Shown: positions 33,981 to 45,608 of the stretch, piece after piece
How positions within the stretch are numbered: the first letter of the stretch is position 1
How the letters are laid out: each line of letters opens with the position of its first letter
Assembly: GCA_004026145.2 (NCBI GenBank)
Contig: CP034986.1
Coordinates: 6,138,421-6,202,420, forward strand
Length of the DNA stretch: 64,000 nucleotides
Direction: 5' to 3'
Origin: Takifugu bimaculatus
Lineage: Eukaryota; Chordata; Actinopteri; Tetraodontiformes; Tetraodontidae
Program-made: the position numbers and the translations under genes
The notes under the pieces: generated by a model
Database searches by the model: none
Seen by the model: the letters and a program-made list of their open reading frames with translations, nothing else
What the model was told of the DNA's origin: nothing

Positions 33981-36900
33981 CAGACACCAGTAAACATCAC
34001 CTCCAGTGAACCTGATTGAAAGAGGAAACAGAATTGATTCGATTTCCTGTGCACGTGTGATTTCTCCTGTGATGAGCTGCATTTGCAACATGAGCTCCTT
34101 CAGCACACTGAGATGATGACAGGACCACACTGAGCTCGCCATCTTAAAACGACGGCAGGTCGATAAAATATTTGGTCGTGTCTGACTCTCAAAACTCTTT
34201 GAAGCGGCGCCGCAGTCATTAGCATGCTCACCTCAGTCACTTTAGCCTCATATTTCTGATTCTCTGCTCACTTGGCTTTAGTCTCACGACAAAAACAGAG
34301 GAAACGCAGGAGCTGGAGACATTTAATCCATCTACAAATCAATACCCGCTCACATTATGATATTCAGAAGAGATGCTGTAGAGAACATTTATGCTAGCTC
34401 CTGGCGCACAAACTTCATTTTAAATGTCAGTGATGGTGAAGCAGCGTTCTGTTTAGCTTCGTTTAGCTATCAGGCGACTGCGAGCTGGTAACTGTGGTCT
34501 TTTATGTGTTGAACATCTTTGCTTTTGTTGCTCTTCCTGCATCCATTTTTTTAATGAAAGCCAGAGCAGAAGTTCTCGGTATAAACAGGGAAGAACAACA
34601 GTCGGCTGTGTGGAAACTCTGACCTCATCCAGGCCCTCAGACCTCCAGGTCATGTTCAACTGCTGCAGAGATCTGAGATGGGCTGCAGCCCAAACACAAA
34701 CATATTTACTTTGCAAGTTTTTAAGTTAAAATGAAGTTTATCCACTCACAGATGAACAAATAATTGATTTGTTTCCTCCTGACAACAGAGGCCAGTGGTG
34801 TGCTAATGCACCTAAAATCGATGTGGTTATCACAGAAGATGCTTTTTTCCCACCGGCAATGTCGGAGAAGAAAAGCAATGAAAAAAAAAAGAGCAAAAAT
34901 CCCAATGAAAGACTTTGAGTGTGGGTTTAATGGCATTCTCTGGCTCGGGCTCTCGATCGCCACAGATTTAAGACTGAGATTAGATCTGTTCACCACATCT
35001 GGACTGTGGATTTTGTCTGTGGGAACATGCTTTTATTCTGCTGAAGCTAACTATGGCTACTCACTAAAGTGGTCACAAAATATTTAAGATCGGGGATTTT
35101 ATTTTGGTTACGAACTTCATGGTGTCATCGAAGAAGTGCGAGAATTCAGCCGCGAGTGACCTCACACACACACAATTTGCTTTAAAACAATGCTGTAGTC
35201 CTTAGCACGCTAGGCTAACTATACCACAAAAGTCACTCAGTTCAGAATTATCTCACACAAAATTGTAACTTGATTACGCACTGAATCATAAAGGCAGCAT
35301 AAATCTATAATAGCATAAGCGCAACAGCATTTCCCCAGATTGGACAAATTTACTGACATGAATGAGCTCAGGCCGTTGTTTGGTGAACTGAAAATAATTT
35401 TCTCCAAAAGTGTCAGAAGATATTTTCTTTCCTAATCCCCTGTCTGATAGCTTGTTACTTTTGGGCTCCAGAAGACAGATGCGGGCATGTTAGCATAGCT
35501 GTTGCTGAACAAGTCTGATGGTCCTAATGCTGATTTGATGACGCTTAAACGTGACGTCTCCTAATCACAACATTCGGGGAATTGAACCCATCTGTCAATG
35601 CCATCTGCTGCCTGGATGCGAAACAAGCATCCCTTTGGTGATATGTCTCCTCTGAATGTTTCTGTCTGGTTGTGAATCCATGGTCCTGGAGCTGGATTTG
35701 AGACCATACCACCAATCACACGTTTGGGAGTTTGGCAACGGAGCAGTGAGCGCAGGCTAACCAACAGAATTCACTTAAAGTTTAAACCAAATTTCCATTT
35801 TGCTTAGTCATGTTACTAATTCAGTTACTGAGGAAAGACTCGAGAAGCTAACACGCCGAGTTTTAAATACATATTTAACGTTTCGTTTAAAGGAGGAGGG
35901 GCCAAAATGAGCTACCATTGTCTTTGTTGTATACCGGATTTCAGACTACACAGTTTTCTTAAATGCTACCTTAAAATTGTAAATCTAGCTTTAATTCAAA
36001 TCAATCACAATTTGTTGATTTAATGAACTGGCAAACGCTTGAAAGCTTCACCAAACCAGCAACTGGAAAATTTCCTGACAGCCAAAAAAAATGGTCAGAA
36101 AAAGTCTCCATTCAGTGCATTCAGACCAATTAGGAAGCAGAGCACTCTTTCCATATGACACAGGAAATGGATCTTTAGCCTCTAACCACCTTCACTAACA
36201 TTTCTTCCAGCCATTAAGTCTTTCGTGAAGATGCAAGGTTTTATTTAGGCTCACATTCTCCAACCTGTTAGCCGTTAGCCACCTTTTATTGCCTCACCCT
36301 TCACTCGAAAACACTCTAACATGTGAGAACATGTGGCATGAGCTCGCCTGCTCATTCAGGATTTAGTTGGATTTTTACTGAACACATTCAGCAGCAAAAG
36401 TTCCAGCAACACATTTGACCAGTCTTTGAGAATTTCTTCAGTTATGCAAGTCAGAAAAAAATGGTCCAGACAGCCTAAAGTGGAAAGTAAACATGAGGTT
36501 AATGGCCGTTCCTCCAGCAGCGTTAGCAGAGTGTTGCGCACGAAAGAATTATCCCACAACACGAAGTGGAATCCATGTAATTCCCTGAACGTGCTCAGCT
36601 CCGAGTTCTCATGGTCAGACACCCTGAACAAGAAGAATTATATATTGTGGTCGTTATTCGAGAAAATGTGGCTCGTTGAGGACGTTCTGGGTGAGAACAC
36701 ACGTCTGAGAACCTTCAGCAAGTGTTGAACAACTTCCACCAATGACAACAAATCAAACAGAGGCCAAACCCACGACTGCTAATGACATGAGAAATGAGAA
36801 CAGAACAGAAACAGAACTTTGTTTTGTTCTTCAGGAACTTTTTGGACAAAAATTGTTCAGTGAACTCGCAGGAAGACTTGTTCTCATCCACAATCGTTGT

Positions 36901-39900
36901 CGGATCCTGAGTCCCGACCAGTCGTGATGCGTTTCGTAAGGCCTCGGCTGTCACGACCAGAAAACAAAAAAAACTGAGCCTCTCAGGTTCCCTGACTGAT
37001 GCCCCCTGGTGGTAGCTGCCAAGAAAGCAGCCATCTCACCCATCACACAAGGTGGACATTTGCTAACCTAAACAAACACGATAGAATTGAGGCTAACATG
37101 TTTGCCAAGCGGTTAACTAGCTAACGGGTTAAATGCTAAATTATCGGAAAACGAAATGAACTTGAGTTTGATGTATGTTTAGCTTGGCAGTTATTTGTGA
37201 AATATGCTAACAGGAGGTCACTGGGAGCCCTTTTTCCATATTCAGTTGAATTAAAAAGTGTCGCAGGAGGAGGAAAATGTGTATTTGTGACTAAACCGTG
37301 CCTTTAACACATTCATTTTGAGCCGTCACACGTATGTTGACAAATAATTTGGATGTGCGTCGTCACACCTGATAATTCTTTCTATTGCCAGTAATTAATT
37401 AGCCTGGAAAGTTTCATTGACGCGTCGCCTCACTGCATGTTTTCTTTAGCAAACAAGGTTCTTGCTCAGTTTTCTGTCAGACTGGATGGCGAAGCGAGTC
37501 TGAAACAGCCGGCAACGAGCCAAAACAGCGGTTTTTAGAGCCGTCGCGGCTAATTAGAGGGTCGTTTTCTGAAAGTGACGGATCCCTGTGCCTTCACACG
37601 CTGTGTAGGTGGTTATGTAACGCATGGGGGAGTTAGCCGTCACCTCCTGCAGAACACGCAATGACCTGCAGGTACAATCAGCTTTATTCAGGAACATTTG
37701 GGATCATGATGATGACCTGAGGACGCCGTCTTGGCGTCGAGTATGGCAAAAAAAGCTAAAGTCTCTCCTGTTCTTGTTTCCGATGAAGCCACAAGGATCC
37801 TATATGCAGCTACCACCAAAATCCTCTTAAAAACTAGTTGCTCTTTACCGGCACGACCTAAAACCTGACACAGGCTCAGAAGAAGCAGCCGACAAACATT
37901 TAGCTCCAGAGTTAGCAGCTAACAGGTCGTGCTAAATAGCACCTCTTTTATCCAGGAAGTGACCCGTAAGCAGAACAAGCTGATTTTGGTGTCATTTCAA
38001 GTCAGCAGAACAAGGATGAAACTGTGTGAACAGAGAGTCCAAACAGAGACAGAATCATAACAAGACTGTTCCAGAGGTTGGAAGCTCCTGTTAGCCTCTG
38101 TGCTTGTTCTGGACCATGTTTGTCCAGCTCCTGACGTTGTTATTGGCTCCCTTGCTGAGAGATTTCACTGAATCCAGGAAGGACTAGAACTTCCTGTCCT
38201 GACACGTGACGCCGACACCATCGTGTCATCTGAATAAAAGTGAGGTTTATTTTAACAGGCTGGCTCCTGTGATGGAACACGCCAGGCTGGTGGGTTCTAA
38301 TTGGTCTGGCGTTCCTCAGGCTGGAGTCTGGTCCATCCCAAATGGCAGAATAATTGGACTAATGGAATGCAGCTGCGTCTGGACGCGAACGCCGTCGGTG
38401 TCATTTAGAGAAAAAACATGGCTCAAGTTCAATATTTGCTCTCTGCTAAAGATGCATCGCAGGGCGCAGATGTTAGCGCTGCTAGCTTAGCTTAGGCTGC
38501 TCTGTCCAACAGCATGTCAAGGCTAATGAAGGTACAAATCCAAAAGAATTTCCCTTCACGTCTGCAAGCGTCAATCACATTTTAGAAGGTATAAAGTGAA
38601 ATGTTTCAGTGAGCAGACAAACCCACGAGGTCGGAAAAACCTCAACGAGCTCAGACGGAGCCGAAGCGTTTGCACTTCTCTTCTCAAGGACGTTCTTTGA
38701 GGCCCTTCAGTCAAATTACTGAAGCGAACCTCTGAGAAACCACATTTCCTGTGGAGAAGTGTTCCCTCCTTCTCCACACAGACGTGTTTTCAGCCAGAAC
38801 AAACCGACTTGGACTTGGCTGGATGGCACCGGTGTCCCCGGATTCACCTCCTCTGCCTGGAACCTTTGCCGTCTTGGTTCCAAAACTCCAGAAGCTTCGG
38901 ACCAACAGCCATAATTAGCAATGTTGCATGACGTCACTTCCGTTTAAGTAAATCCAAATGAGAACTGAGAAATGCTCCTCCAGCTGTCAGGAACGCTTGG
39001 GAATCCGTCCTATGCTAACATTGCTAAGGGGGCTGAGCTAAATACAACTGTTTGGTGAGAAATCTGCATTTTTGGCCAATTGTGCGAATGACACATTGAT
39101 GTAACCACAGATTCAGTCAACAACAGACGAACATGAACGAATTCTGCCGTCGCTGCCTTCTTCCCATTGTGTTTGTAGTGGTTTTGTTCCCAGTTTGTCC
39201 AGCAGGTACCAGTAAATCTTAGGTATCAAAACACGAGTGCTTCAACTCTTTATGCTATGCTATCACTAAACATTAGCATCAAGCAAACTGTTGAGCCATA
39301 AAAGTTCTTCGGTAACAAGAACGTGGACGCGTCCACCTGGCTTGAGGGCAGAGCCTTTGGTTACTGATCTGTGTTCTGCTCCTTGTTGGGCCGGAGTTCC
39401 ATATTCTGCTCCTGTTTTTTCATAAACAAGATCTGATGTTGGAAGCCGACGTATTCCCAGCCTCCTTTACCAAGATTCCAAGTCTGTCCCGGGAATGTTG
39501 AGATGAAAGGGAGGCCAGATTCCGGTAAACGTGGAAGCTACAGCGGGACTGGGAGACAGCGTCAGGAGAGTTCAGGTGGAAAAACAACAGAACCTCAGTT
39601 TGGTTGTTATTTCCCTCCGAGAGGTGAAGCCAATCCTGGCGGATGAGGCGGGAATCTGGCCATCACGCAGTCTCCATTTGTAACTGGAGAAGGTGCCCCA
39701 GAACATTCCGACTGTCAGCAGAACGGTTCCCAGTCAGGTTTCACAGTCTGCAGACGATTGTTTTGCTTTCTGCCACTCAGTTTTAAAAGAACAGCTCATG
39801 TTCAGAGATGAGCTGGACCCCTGCTGAAATGCTAAACGCCCAATATTGGCGCAGGTTCTCCGGTAACGTCTCCAGAAACTGGCGAATTACACCGCAGATC

Positions 39901-40025
39901 ACAACATCTGGACGAGATTTGTGCCATCTGAGACTTTGACTTTATTAGCCATCACACAAAAACACACAGACATTAAAAGAGAACCGATTAGCCGCCTGCC
40001 AGCCAGCGCCGGTCCAGGCGGCAGC
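33981..40025. other. Gene-free stretch
   Basis: About 6 kb without a recognisable exon on either strand. The short open frames lack splice context or family features. Many TTAGC/GCTAA pentamers are scattered through it. Confidence 0.6.
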
Positions 40026-42969
40026 TCACTTTCTGTTGGCGATCCTCTTGGACCTCCTCAGGCCGGTGTTTGGAGCCCCCTCCTCACCCTCGGCTGCACT
40101 CTGCCCCCTGCTGGACGAGCTTTCTGCCGCTTGTTTGACATGTTTTCTTGGTCGCGGAGCCACGGCTGGCGGTCTTCCTCTTCCTCCCCCACTTTGTTTC
40201 GGGTTTGTCTGGAGAGGTTTCCCCTCGGCGGGGCCCTTTGTCGCTGGTTCCCCCTCGGCGGGGCCCTTCGTCGCCGGTTTCCCCTCGGCGGGGCCCTTTG
40301 TTACTGGTTTCCCCTCGGCGGGGCCCTTTGTTGCTGGTTTCCCCTTGGCGGGGCCCTTTGTCGCTGGTTTCCCCTCGGCGGGCCCCTTTGTCGCTGGTTC
40401 CCCCTCGGCGGGGCCCTTTGTCGCCGGTTCCCCCTCGGCGGGGCCCTTTGTCGCCAGTTCCCCCTCGGCGGGGCCCTTTGTCGCCGGTTCCCCCTCAGCG
40501 GGGCCCTTTGTTGCTGGTTTCCCCTTGGGGGGGCCCTTTGTCGCCGGTTTGCCCTCAGCGGGGCCCTTTGTCGCCGGTTCCCCCTCGGCGGGGCCCTTTG
40601 TCGCCGGTTCCCCCTCGGCGGGGCCCTTTGTCGCTGGTTCTTTGGCCACTCTGGTCGTTTTCACAGTGTTTGGGTTCCTCGCTCTGTCTTTCGTGCCACT
40701 CTGCTTATTTGGTTTAGCGCTGGCGACTCTTCTCCTCTGTGGTTGGGCTCCGTCTTGGTCTCCAGCCGCTGCTTTGCCTTCTTTACCGCCACCTTTCACG
40801 AGGCTCTTGCCGCCGCCTCGCTCCCAGAGTTCCACTTTTGCCGCCTCCGCTTTGATCTTGGCCGATTCTTGGATCTTGATCTGGCTTTGCAGCGTTTTCT
40901 GCACTTCCTGTGGAACCACGCGTTAGATATCGGGGACGTTCTGTCGTTCACGTGTGGAAACGTTTTCACCTCTTGTTGGGTCAGCTCGGACTTCAGTTTG
41001 GACAAGTCGCTCATCAACTCTCGCACCTTCAGCTGGAAACAGACAAAACGGTGAGAGGCGGCGACCCGTCGGCAGCAGAAGAAAGCTGCGGCCTCACCTG
41101 CCCTTCAGAAATGTGTCTCTCTAGCTGCTCCCTCTGCTCAGCCTCTTTCTTCCTCCTGTGTTGTGTTGGACTTCGTTAGCGCTTCAACGAGCATTTTATC
41201 ACGGAGCGCTACGCCACTGAAATTCAGCTGTGGACATGTTTGATTTAAACCATCACACTGTCCTGAACGTGGTTCCCAAAAAATTATTCTGAACTTATGA
41301 GCCGATTATTTGTTTGTTTGTTTATATACAAACAAACCCCTGTGATTGTTACAGGTGAACCACTCAGCTAATGGTTGTAGCTTCATACCAGCACCAGCAG
41401 CTCTAAATGTCCAGTGTGTCACAGTTGGTGGCCTCTAGTGGAGAGAAGCAACAGTACAACATGATTGAAGTGGTTGAGTATAACTCACAACTACTAAAGT
41501 TGACAGGTTTGTCTCTTCTGGACACCCTTCGTTTACCCCCCCCCCCCCCCCCCATGGTTACAGTTGCTAGGTCTGGCAAGCTTTCCTGCCAGATCATCCA
41601 GCAGGCATGTAAATGGAAAATTGCATAAAATACAAAAGAAATGTCAGAGAACTTAGACAGAGAGGACTGAAATCCTCATTTCAGACATAAATTCACATTA
41701 TTTGTCGGTGGAGTAACGTTGAATTCAACACTCGGCCACCTCACGTCTTAACGATTCATGGACCCAAACATATAAAGGAACGACAATGTTCTGGCATTGC
41801 AGATTCAGTCAGTTTATGCCGTTACGTAAGCTAACTTTCATTTATGACTATGAGGTGATATGTTAGCCCGTTGCTAAATGGTGTGTTTTCCATTTGTTTA
41901 TAGTGCACCAGGATGTTGTTCCCTAATTGTGAGTTGGAGCAACACATTGGATACATATTTATCTGCTATATTTGTTTAGCCTTAAGACAATGTTAAAACA
42001 TGAGCGCTGTAAAAACAAACAAACAAACAAACAGTCCAGGTTCATTTCCTTTCACGCTGGACTTTCAGACTTTTGACTTACTTGTCCTTGACCATCTCCT
42101 CCAACCGAGCGAGCTCAGTCTCCTTCTCCTTTATCACCCTTTGGACGTCCTCTTTCTTCACCATGGACAGGAGACACTTGCTGTCCAAACGTGTAGATGG
42201 ATGCGTCTTCGCCAGGACCAGCGTGGCCCACTGGGTGAGCTCTGTGCAAGATGGCAGCTGACAACAGGAAGAACATCTCAGACCTCCGGCAGGAACATGT
42301 GACACCCTCGCTGGTCTTGTCCCACCTTGTCCAGTTCAGCCAGTGCTCGCTCCCTGAGGACAAGGCTCTTCTCCGCCGCTAATGTTTCCACCTTCAGCAG
42401 CTTCTTCACCTCCTCCAGGTCTCTCTGAGGACAAATGTTGCGTCAGCACAGACACAGAGGAGAAGACAAGGGTCAGAGGTCAGACCTGAAGCTTCTGGAT
42501 CAGTTTGTCCTCCTGCAAGGTTCGGATGAACTCCAGGTCACTGTGGGTAAGCTGGTAGCCCTTCATGCCCTTCAGCATGGTGTGGTCGGACAGCTCTGAG
42601 CAGAAGTACAGGTGAGAAGGTGAAAACCTCAGCAGGACAGAGGGAATCATCAGAGGCGTCCGTGGCCTGGACCTGTTTTTGGCTGAAGCTTGTGGAAATC
42701 AAAAGTTCTGTTGAGCTCAGGCTCATCTGGAGATCTGGAACCTGTCTGGAGATGAAGATGTTTCTCTTTTTAAAAAAATATAATTGAGGTTAATCCTCAC
42801 AAAGAGAAAAATCCACACCAACCTTTTCCATCTCACAAGCCTCCACTGGATCTTCGTTTAAAAAATCCAGGTGTCTCTTCACATCTGCTAACGGAGGCGT
42901 TCTGGGGAGCTGACGTCCTGACGGGATGTGGTTGCTTTTTCTTAGCATTTCAAAATATACGTCCGACAT
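40026..42969 (-). CDS. Unidentified coiled-coil protein with 14 Lys/Pro/Ala decapeptide repeats
   Basis: Eight minus-strand exons join without a frame break: 42969-42823, 42741-42673, 42593-42486, 42424-42326, 42257-42082, 41155-41098, 41032-40970, 40907-40026 (TGA); 533 residues. The start MSDVYFEMLRKS was chosen; an in-frame ATG lies at 43029. Residues about 90-300 are Glu/Lys/Leu-rich heptad-like segments (DLEEVKKLLKVETLAAEKS, KEKETELARLEEMVKDK, LMSDLSKLKSELTQQE), strongly suggesting coiled coil. The C-terminal half is very basic and low-complexity, with 14 tandem copies of (E/K)PATKGPAEG, then a GRGRPP AT-hook-like motif and a final LRRSKRIANRK. A structural, chromatin- or cytoskeleton-associated role is inference; I do not recognise the family. 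Confidence 0.85.
40221..40640 (-). repeat. 30-base coding minisatellite, 14 copies
   Basis: A GC-rich 30-base unit (plus strand: GGGGCCCTTTGTCGCTGGTT plus CCCCCTCGGC, with variants) is repeated 14 times without length change. Each unit encodes ten residues of the coiled-coil gene on the minus strand. Because 30 is a multiple of three, opposite-strand frames also stay open and produce false long ORFs. Confidence 0.97.
41530..41553. repeat. Poly-C tract
   Basis: About 18-20 C in an intron of the coiled-coil gene. Confidence 0.9.
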
Positions 42970-43014
42970 TTTGCTTCTTCGGAAACAGGAGAGGAAACTG
43001 ATAAGTCCGGCTCC

Positions 43015-43083
43015 GAGCTGCTGGGGCACGTGCAGCTGCTGGGGCGCGTGCAGCTGCTGGCTGATGAATCACAGCGTTATTGG
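43015..43083 (-). promoter_or_regulatory. Likely promoter of the coiled-coil gene: triple tandem repeat and CCAAT box
   Basis: A 20-base unit (AGCTGCTGGGGCACGTGC) is repeated about three times just upstream of the start, carrying one CACGTG E-box and one GCGTG variant. ATTGG at 43079-43083 is a CCAAT box on the minus strand. The position fits a TATA-less promoter; function is inferred. Confidence 0.4.
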
Positions 43084-43392
43084 TCGCACCTGAGCGGCGG
43101 GAGGCTGCAGTTGACCGTGGCCGCCACTAGGCGGCAGCAGACGCTCTGAGCGCAGGAGCCCCGCCAGGACAGGAACCCGCCTTCTGTCACATGGTTCCGC
43201 TTTCAAACATTAACCTGTCACACGCTACTGCTGCGATGAAATGCCACCAGTCACGGTGTTTACTGAATATTTGTCTACGTGTGTATTTTTAGACACTAAA
43301 ATATTATTGTGTCAATCATTTCTCAACCAAATCATTTTGATCAACGTGTTTGAGGAAATATCAGCTGAATATCAAACTGAGATCTATTCAAA

Positions 43393-43465
43393 GAGAAAGA
43401 AAGATAAATAGAGAGAGATATAGAGATATAGATAGAGAGATATATAGAGAGAGGGGGGGGGGGGG
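43393..43465. repeat. GAGA/GATA simple repeat ending in poly-G
   Basis: Purine-rich AGAGATATAGAGATATAGATAG tract followed by about 13 G. Confidence 0.9.
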
Positions 43466-43853
43466 TCTATGTTTAACTCGGCGGTGTCATTGCGACTGTC
43501 CCACGTGTTCACTTCGGAGGAGAGCGCTGAGTCGTAAATACTTCTGTTTTTAAACTGCTCCCATCACACCCATGGAGGAGGAAAGAGGTCAGACAGTGTG
43601 TGATAAATCGGTGCTTTACGATGTTATCTTGGCATCGAAGAGTGGAAAAGTATTTAATTTTACGTGGTAACAGGATTCCAACACGCTGCTCTTCTTTGTT
43701 GTTTTTAGAAAAGGCAATTAGCAGAGCCTTGATTAGCTTTATGCTACATTCAATTTAATACCAGAATTATCATTCAGAGTCATGTCCACTGGTCAAAACA
43801 TCCTATAGTTGCTGCATCACAGGGGGAATGATTAAAACCCTCTCTATTTCCCC

Positions 43854-43855
<2 letters not shown>

Positions 43856-43916
<61 letters not shown>

Positions 43917-43940
43917 ACACACACACACACACACACACAC
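43856..43940. repeat. (CA)n microsatellite
   Basis: Long CA array interrupted once by AGAGAC. Confidence 0.97.
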
Positions 43941-45440
43941 GCGCGTGATTTGTTGTGGAATTTATGTCTGATCTAAAACATAGCGGCCCGCGCCCCCGTT
44001 TGTTAGCATGCCTGGAGCTAGCAGCATCAATTTCAATAAACAAAGATGCTAAGGTCACCTGAAGACATTAGCAAGACGTGTCTTGAGTTGTCTTCATGGT
44101 GTCCAATGAAACTAAACTGGATGTTGAGCGCCGACACACACGGAACAGACCCGAACACACGACCCTCAGGCAGTTTCCCTCCAAAAGAAAGGGTGGTTTA
44201 TAAATAACAGATGGATGGAATCATTTCTAGATGAACGGGCACTGAAAGCAGGAAACACAGAGACTAAACGCACCTCAGACATGTGCACATCAGAGCAGTC
44301 AGCCTACCGGGCGGCCATCTTGGTACAGTGCCACTCGCTCCTCAGTGCATTACATCAATGGGATGATGTAATTAAATCACAAATCCCTCATTTGTCAAAC
44401 TGTTTTCATGGGGTTTGTTTGATACAAATAGATGTAAACAGAGCAAAAGCAACCCAGAACATGTTCAGGAGTGCAGAGTTAAACGGAAAAACCCCAGCGA
44501 ATGCTGAACTGAAGTCCACAGACAGCACGTCCACCTGACGCGACACCTGGCGCCACATTCTGCCGACACTGAATCCTCCCGATCTTCATGCTCATTTGGC
44601 CTCGATGACGAAATCCTCGGAATCAGTGAACACGCCTGTCGTACAAAAGATTTTAAATATTACAGAATTACGCCTGTAATTACGCCTCACCATCCAGCCT
44701 TTGCTCAGCCTCCACAACACTCGACATTTATAGAGGATACAAAGGATTTCAGGTGGGTCGGGACTGAGCGGAGCCTCAGGTTCACCTGTTCACCAATAGG
44801 AATACTCTTGTCCAACAACATCTGCGCAGATAGAGGTTTATATAAAGGATCCAAACAAACGTGAAACAAACAGAAGACGCTCTAGATCCTCATCTGTTCA
44901 GCTCAAGGCAGAACAACATATGATAAAAAGGAATCTTGACCGTGAACACGGAAAATGTCCCTGATGGACTCTTTTAGTTGAGGTTTCAGGTTGACAGCAT
45001 CTCTGCTCGTCTTCTCTCGCATGTTTCTTCAGATGAGGTCGTGCGCTTTCTGGGTGGCCTCAAAGCCTGAAGTTGCATTCTGGGTAATGTAGGCACCTGT
45101 TTTTTGCCACCTGAGAGAGAAAGAGGTATATTTGAGCTGTGTGCTAGTCCAGAATTGGGACACTGAGCAGAAGTTGTGCTATAATAAATGCCCTTATCTC
45201 TGTCTAAATATTACCCCTGTCACCCTGCATCCCTCTGCCCCCCCCCGCTGGACAACCGCTGATTTCCAAGGGCTCAATCTGCAGCAGGCACCATCTGCTC
45301 CCCTGTTTGTGTGCTGCAGAGCCGCGGCTCAAGGTGTCAGAAGGGGAGGGCGCTTTAAATTTAACAGCAACAGGGCTCATATCTGCCCCCCTCCCCTGCT
45401 GCTCTCCATCTCCCTCTCTCACACACCACGCCACCACCAT
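43941..45440. other. Gene-free stretch, probable filip1l upstream region
   Basis: No coding exon recognised. TATATAAA occurs at 44839-44846, but it is 0.6 kb or more from the candidate first exon and cannot be assigned. Confidence 0.5.
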
Positions 45441-45441
45441 C

Positions 45442-45461
45442 ACACACACACACACACACAC
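45442..45461. repeat. (CA)n microsatellite
   Basis: Short CA array just before the GC-rich candidate first exon of filip1l. Confidence 0.9.
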
Positions 45462-45608
45462 TCACAGATCCAGCAGGGTCTCCTCCTGTTCGCCCCCCGT
45501 CAGATTACCTGGACTGCATGAGCTGCCGGCCGAGGACGTGACCGAGGGAAAAGGGAAGCGGCGCCAACGTTTGGATCTGGTGACACTGCGGAGGCGAACG
45601 CCGCCGAG
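45462..45608 (+). other. filip1l: Candidate 5' non-coding first exon of filip1l
   Basis: A GC-rich, CpG-rich block ends in CCGCCGAG followed by a good GTAAGA donor at 45609. It is the best donor with promoter-like composition upstream of the filip1l coding exons. The start of the exon is unknown, and the link to filip1l is by position only. Confidence 0.4.

Noticed and set aside
39921..41054. Three overlapping long plus-strand frames (377, 296 and 189 codons) rich in Gly-Ala-Leu-Cys-Arg, Ala-Gly-Pro-Phe-Val or Arg-Arg-Gly-Pro-Leu
   Set aside because: They are opposite-strand shadows of the 30-base minisatellite. The minus strand has the spliced, phase-consistent gene.
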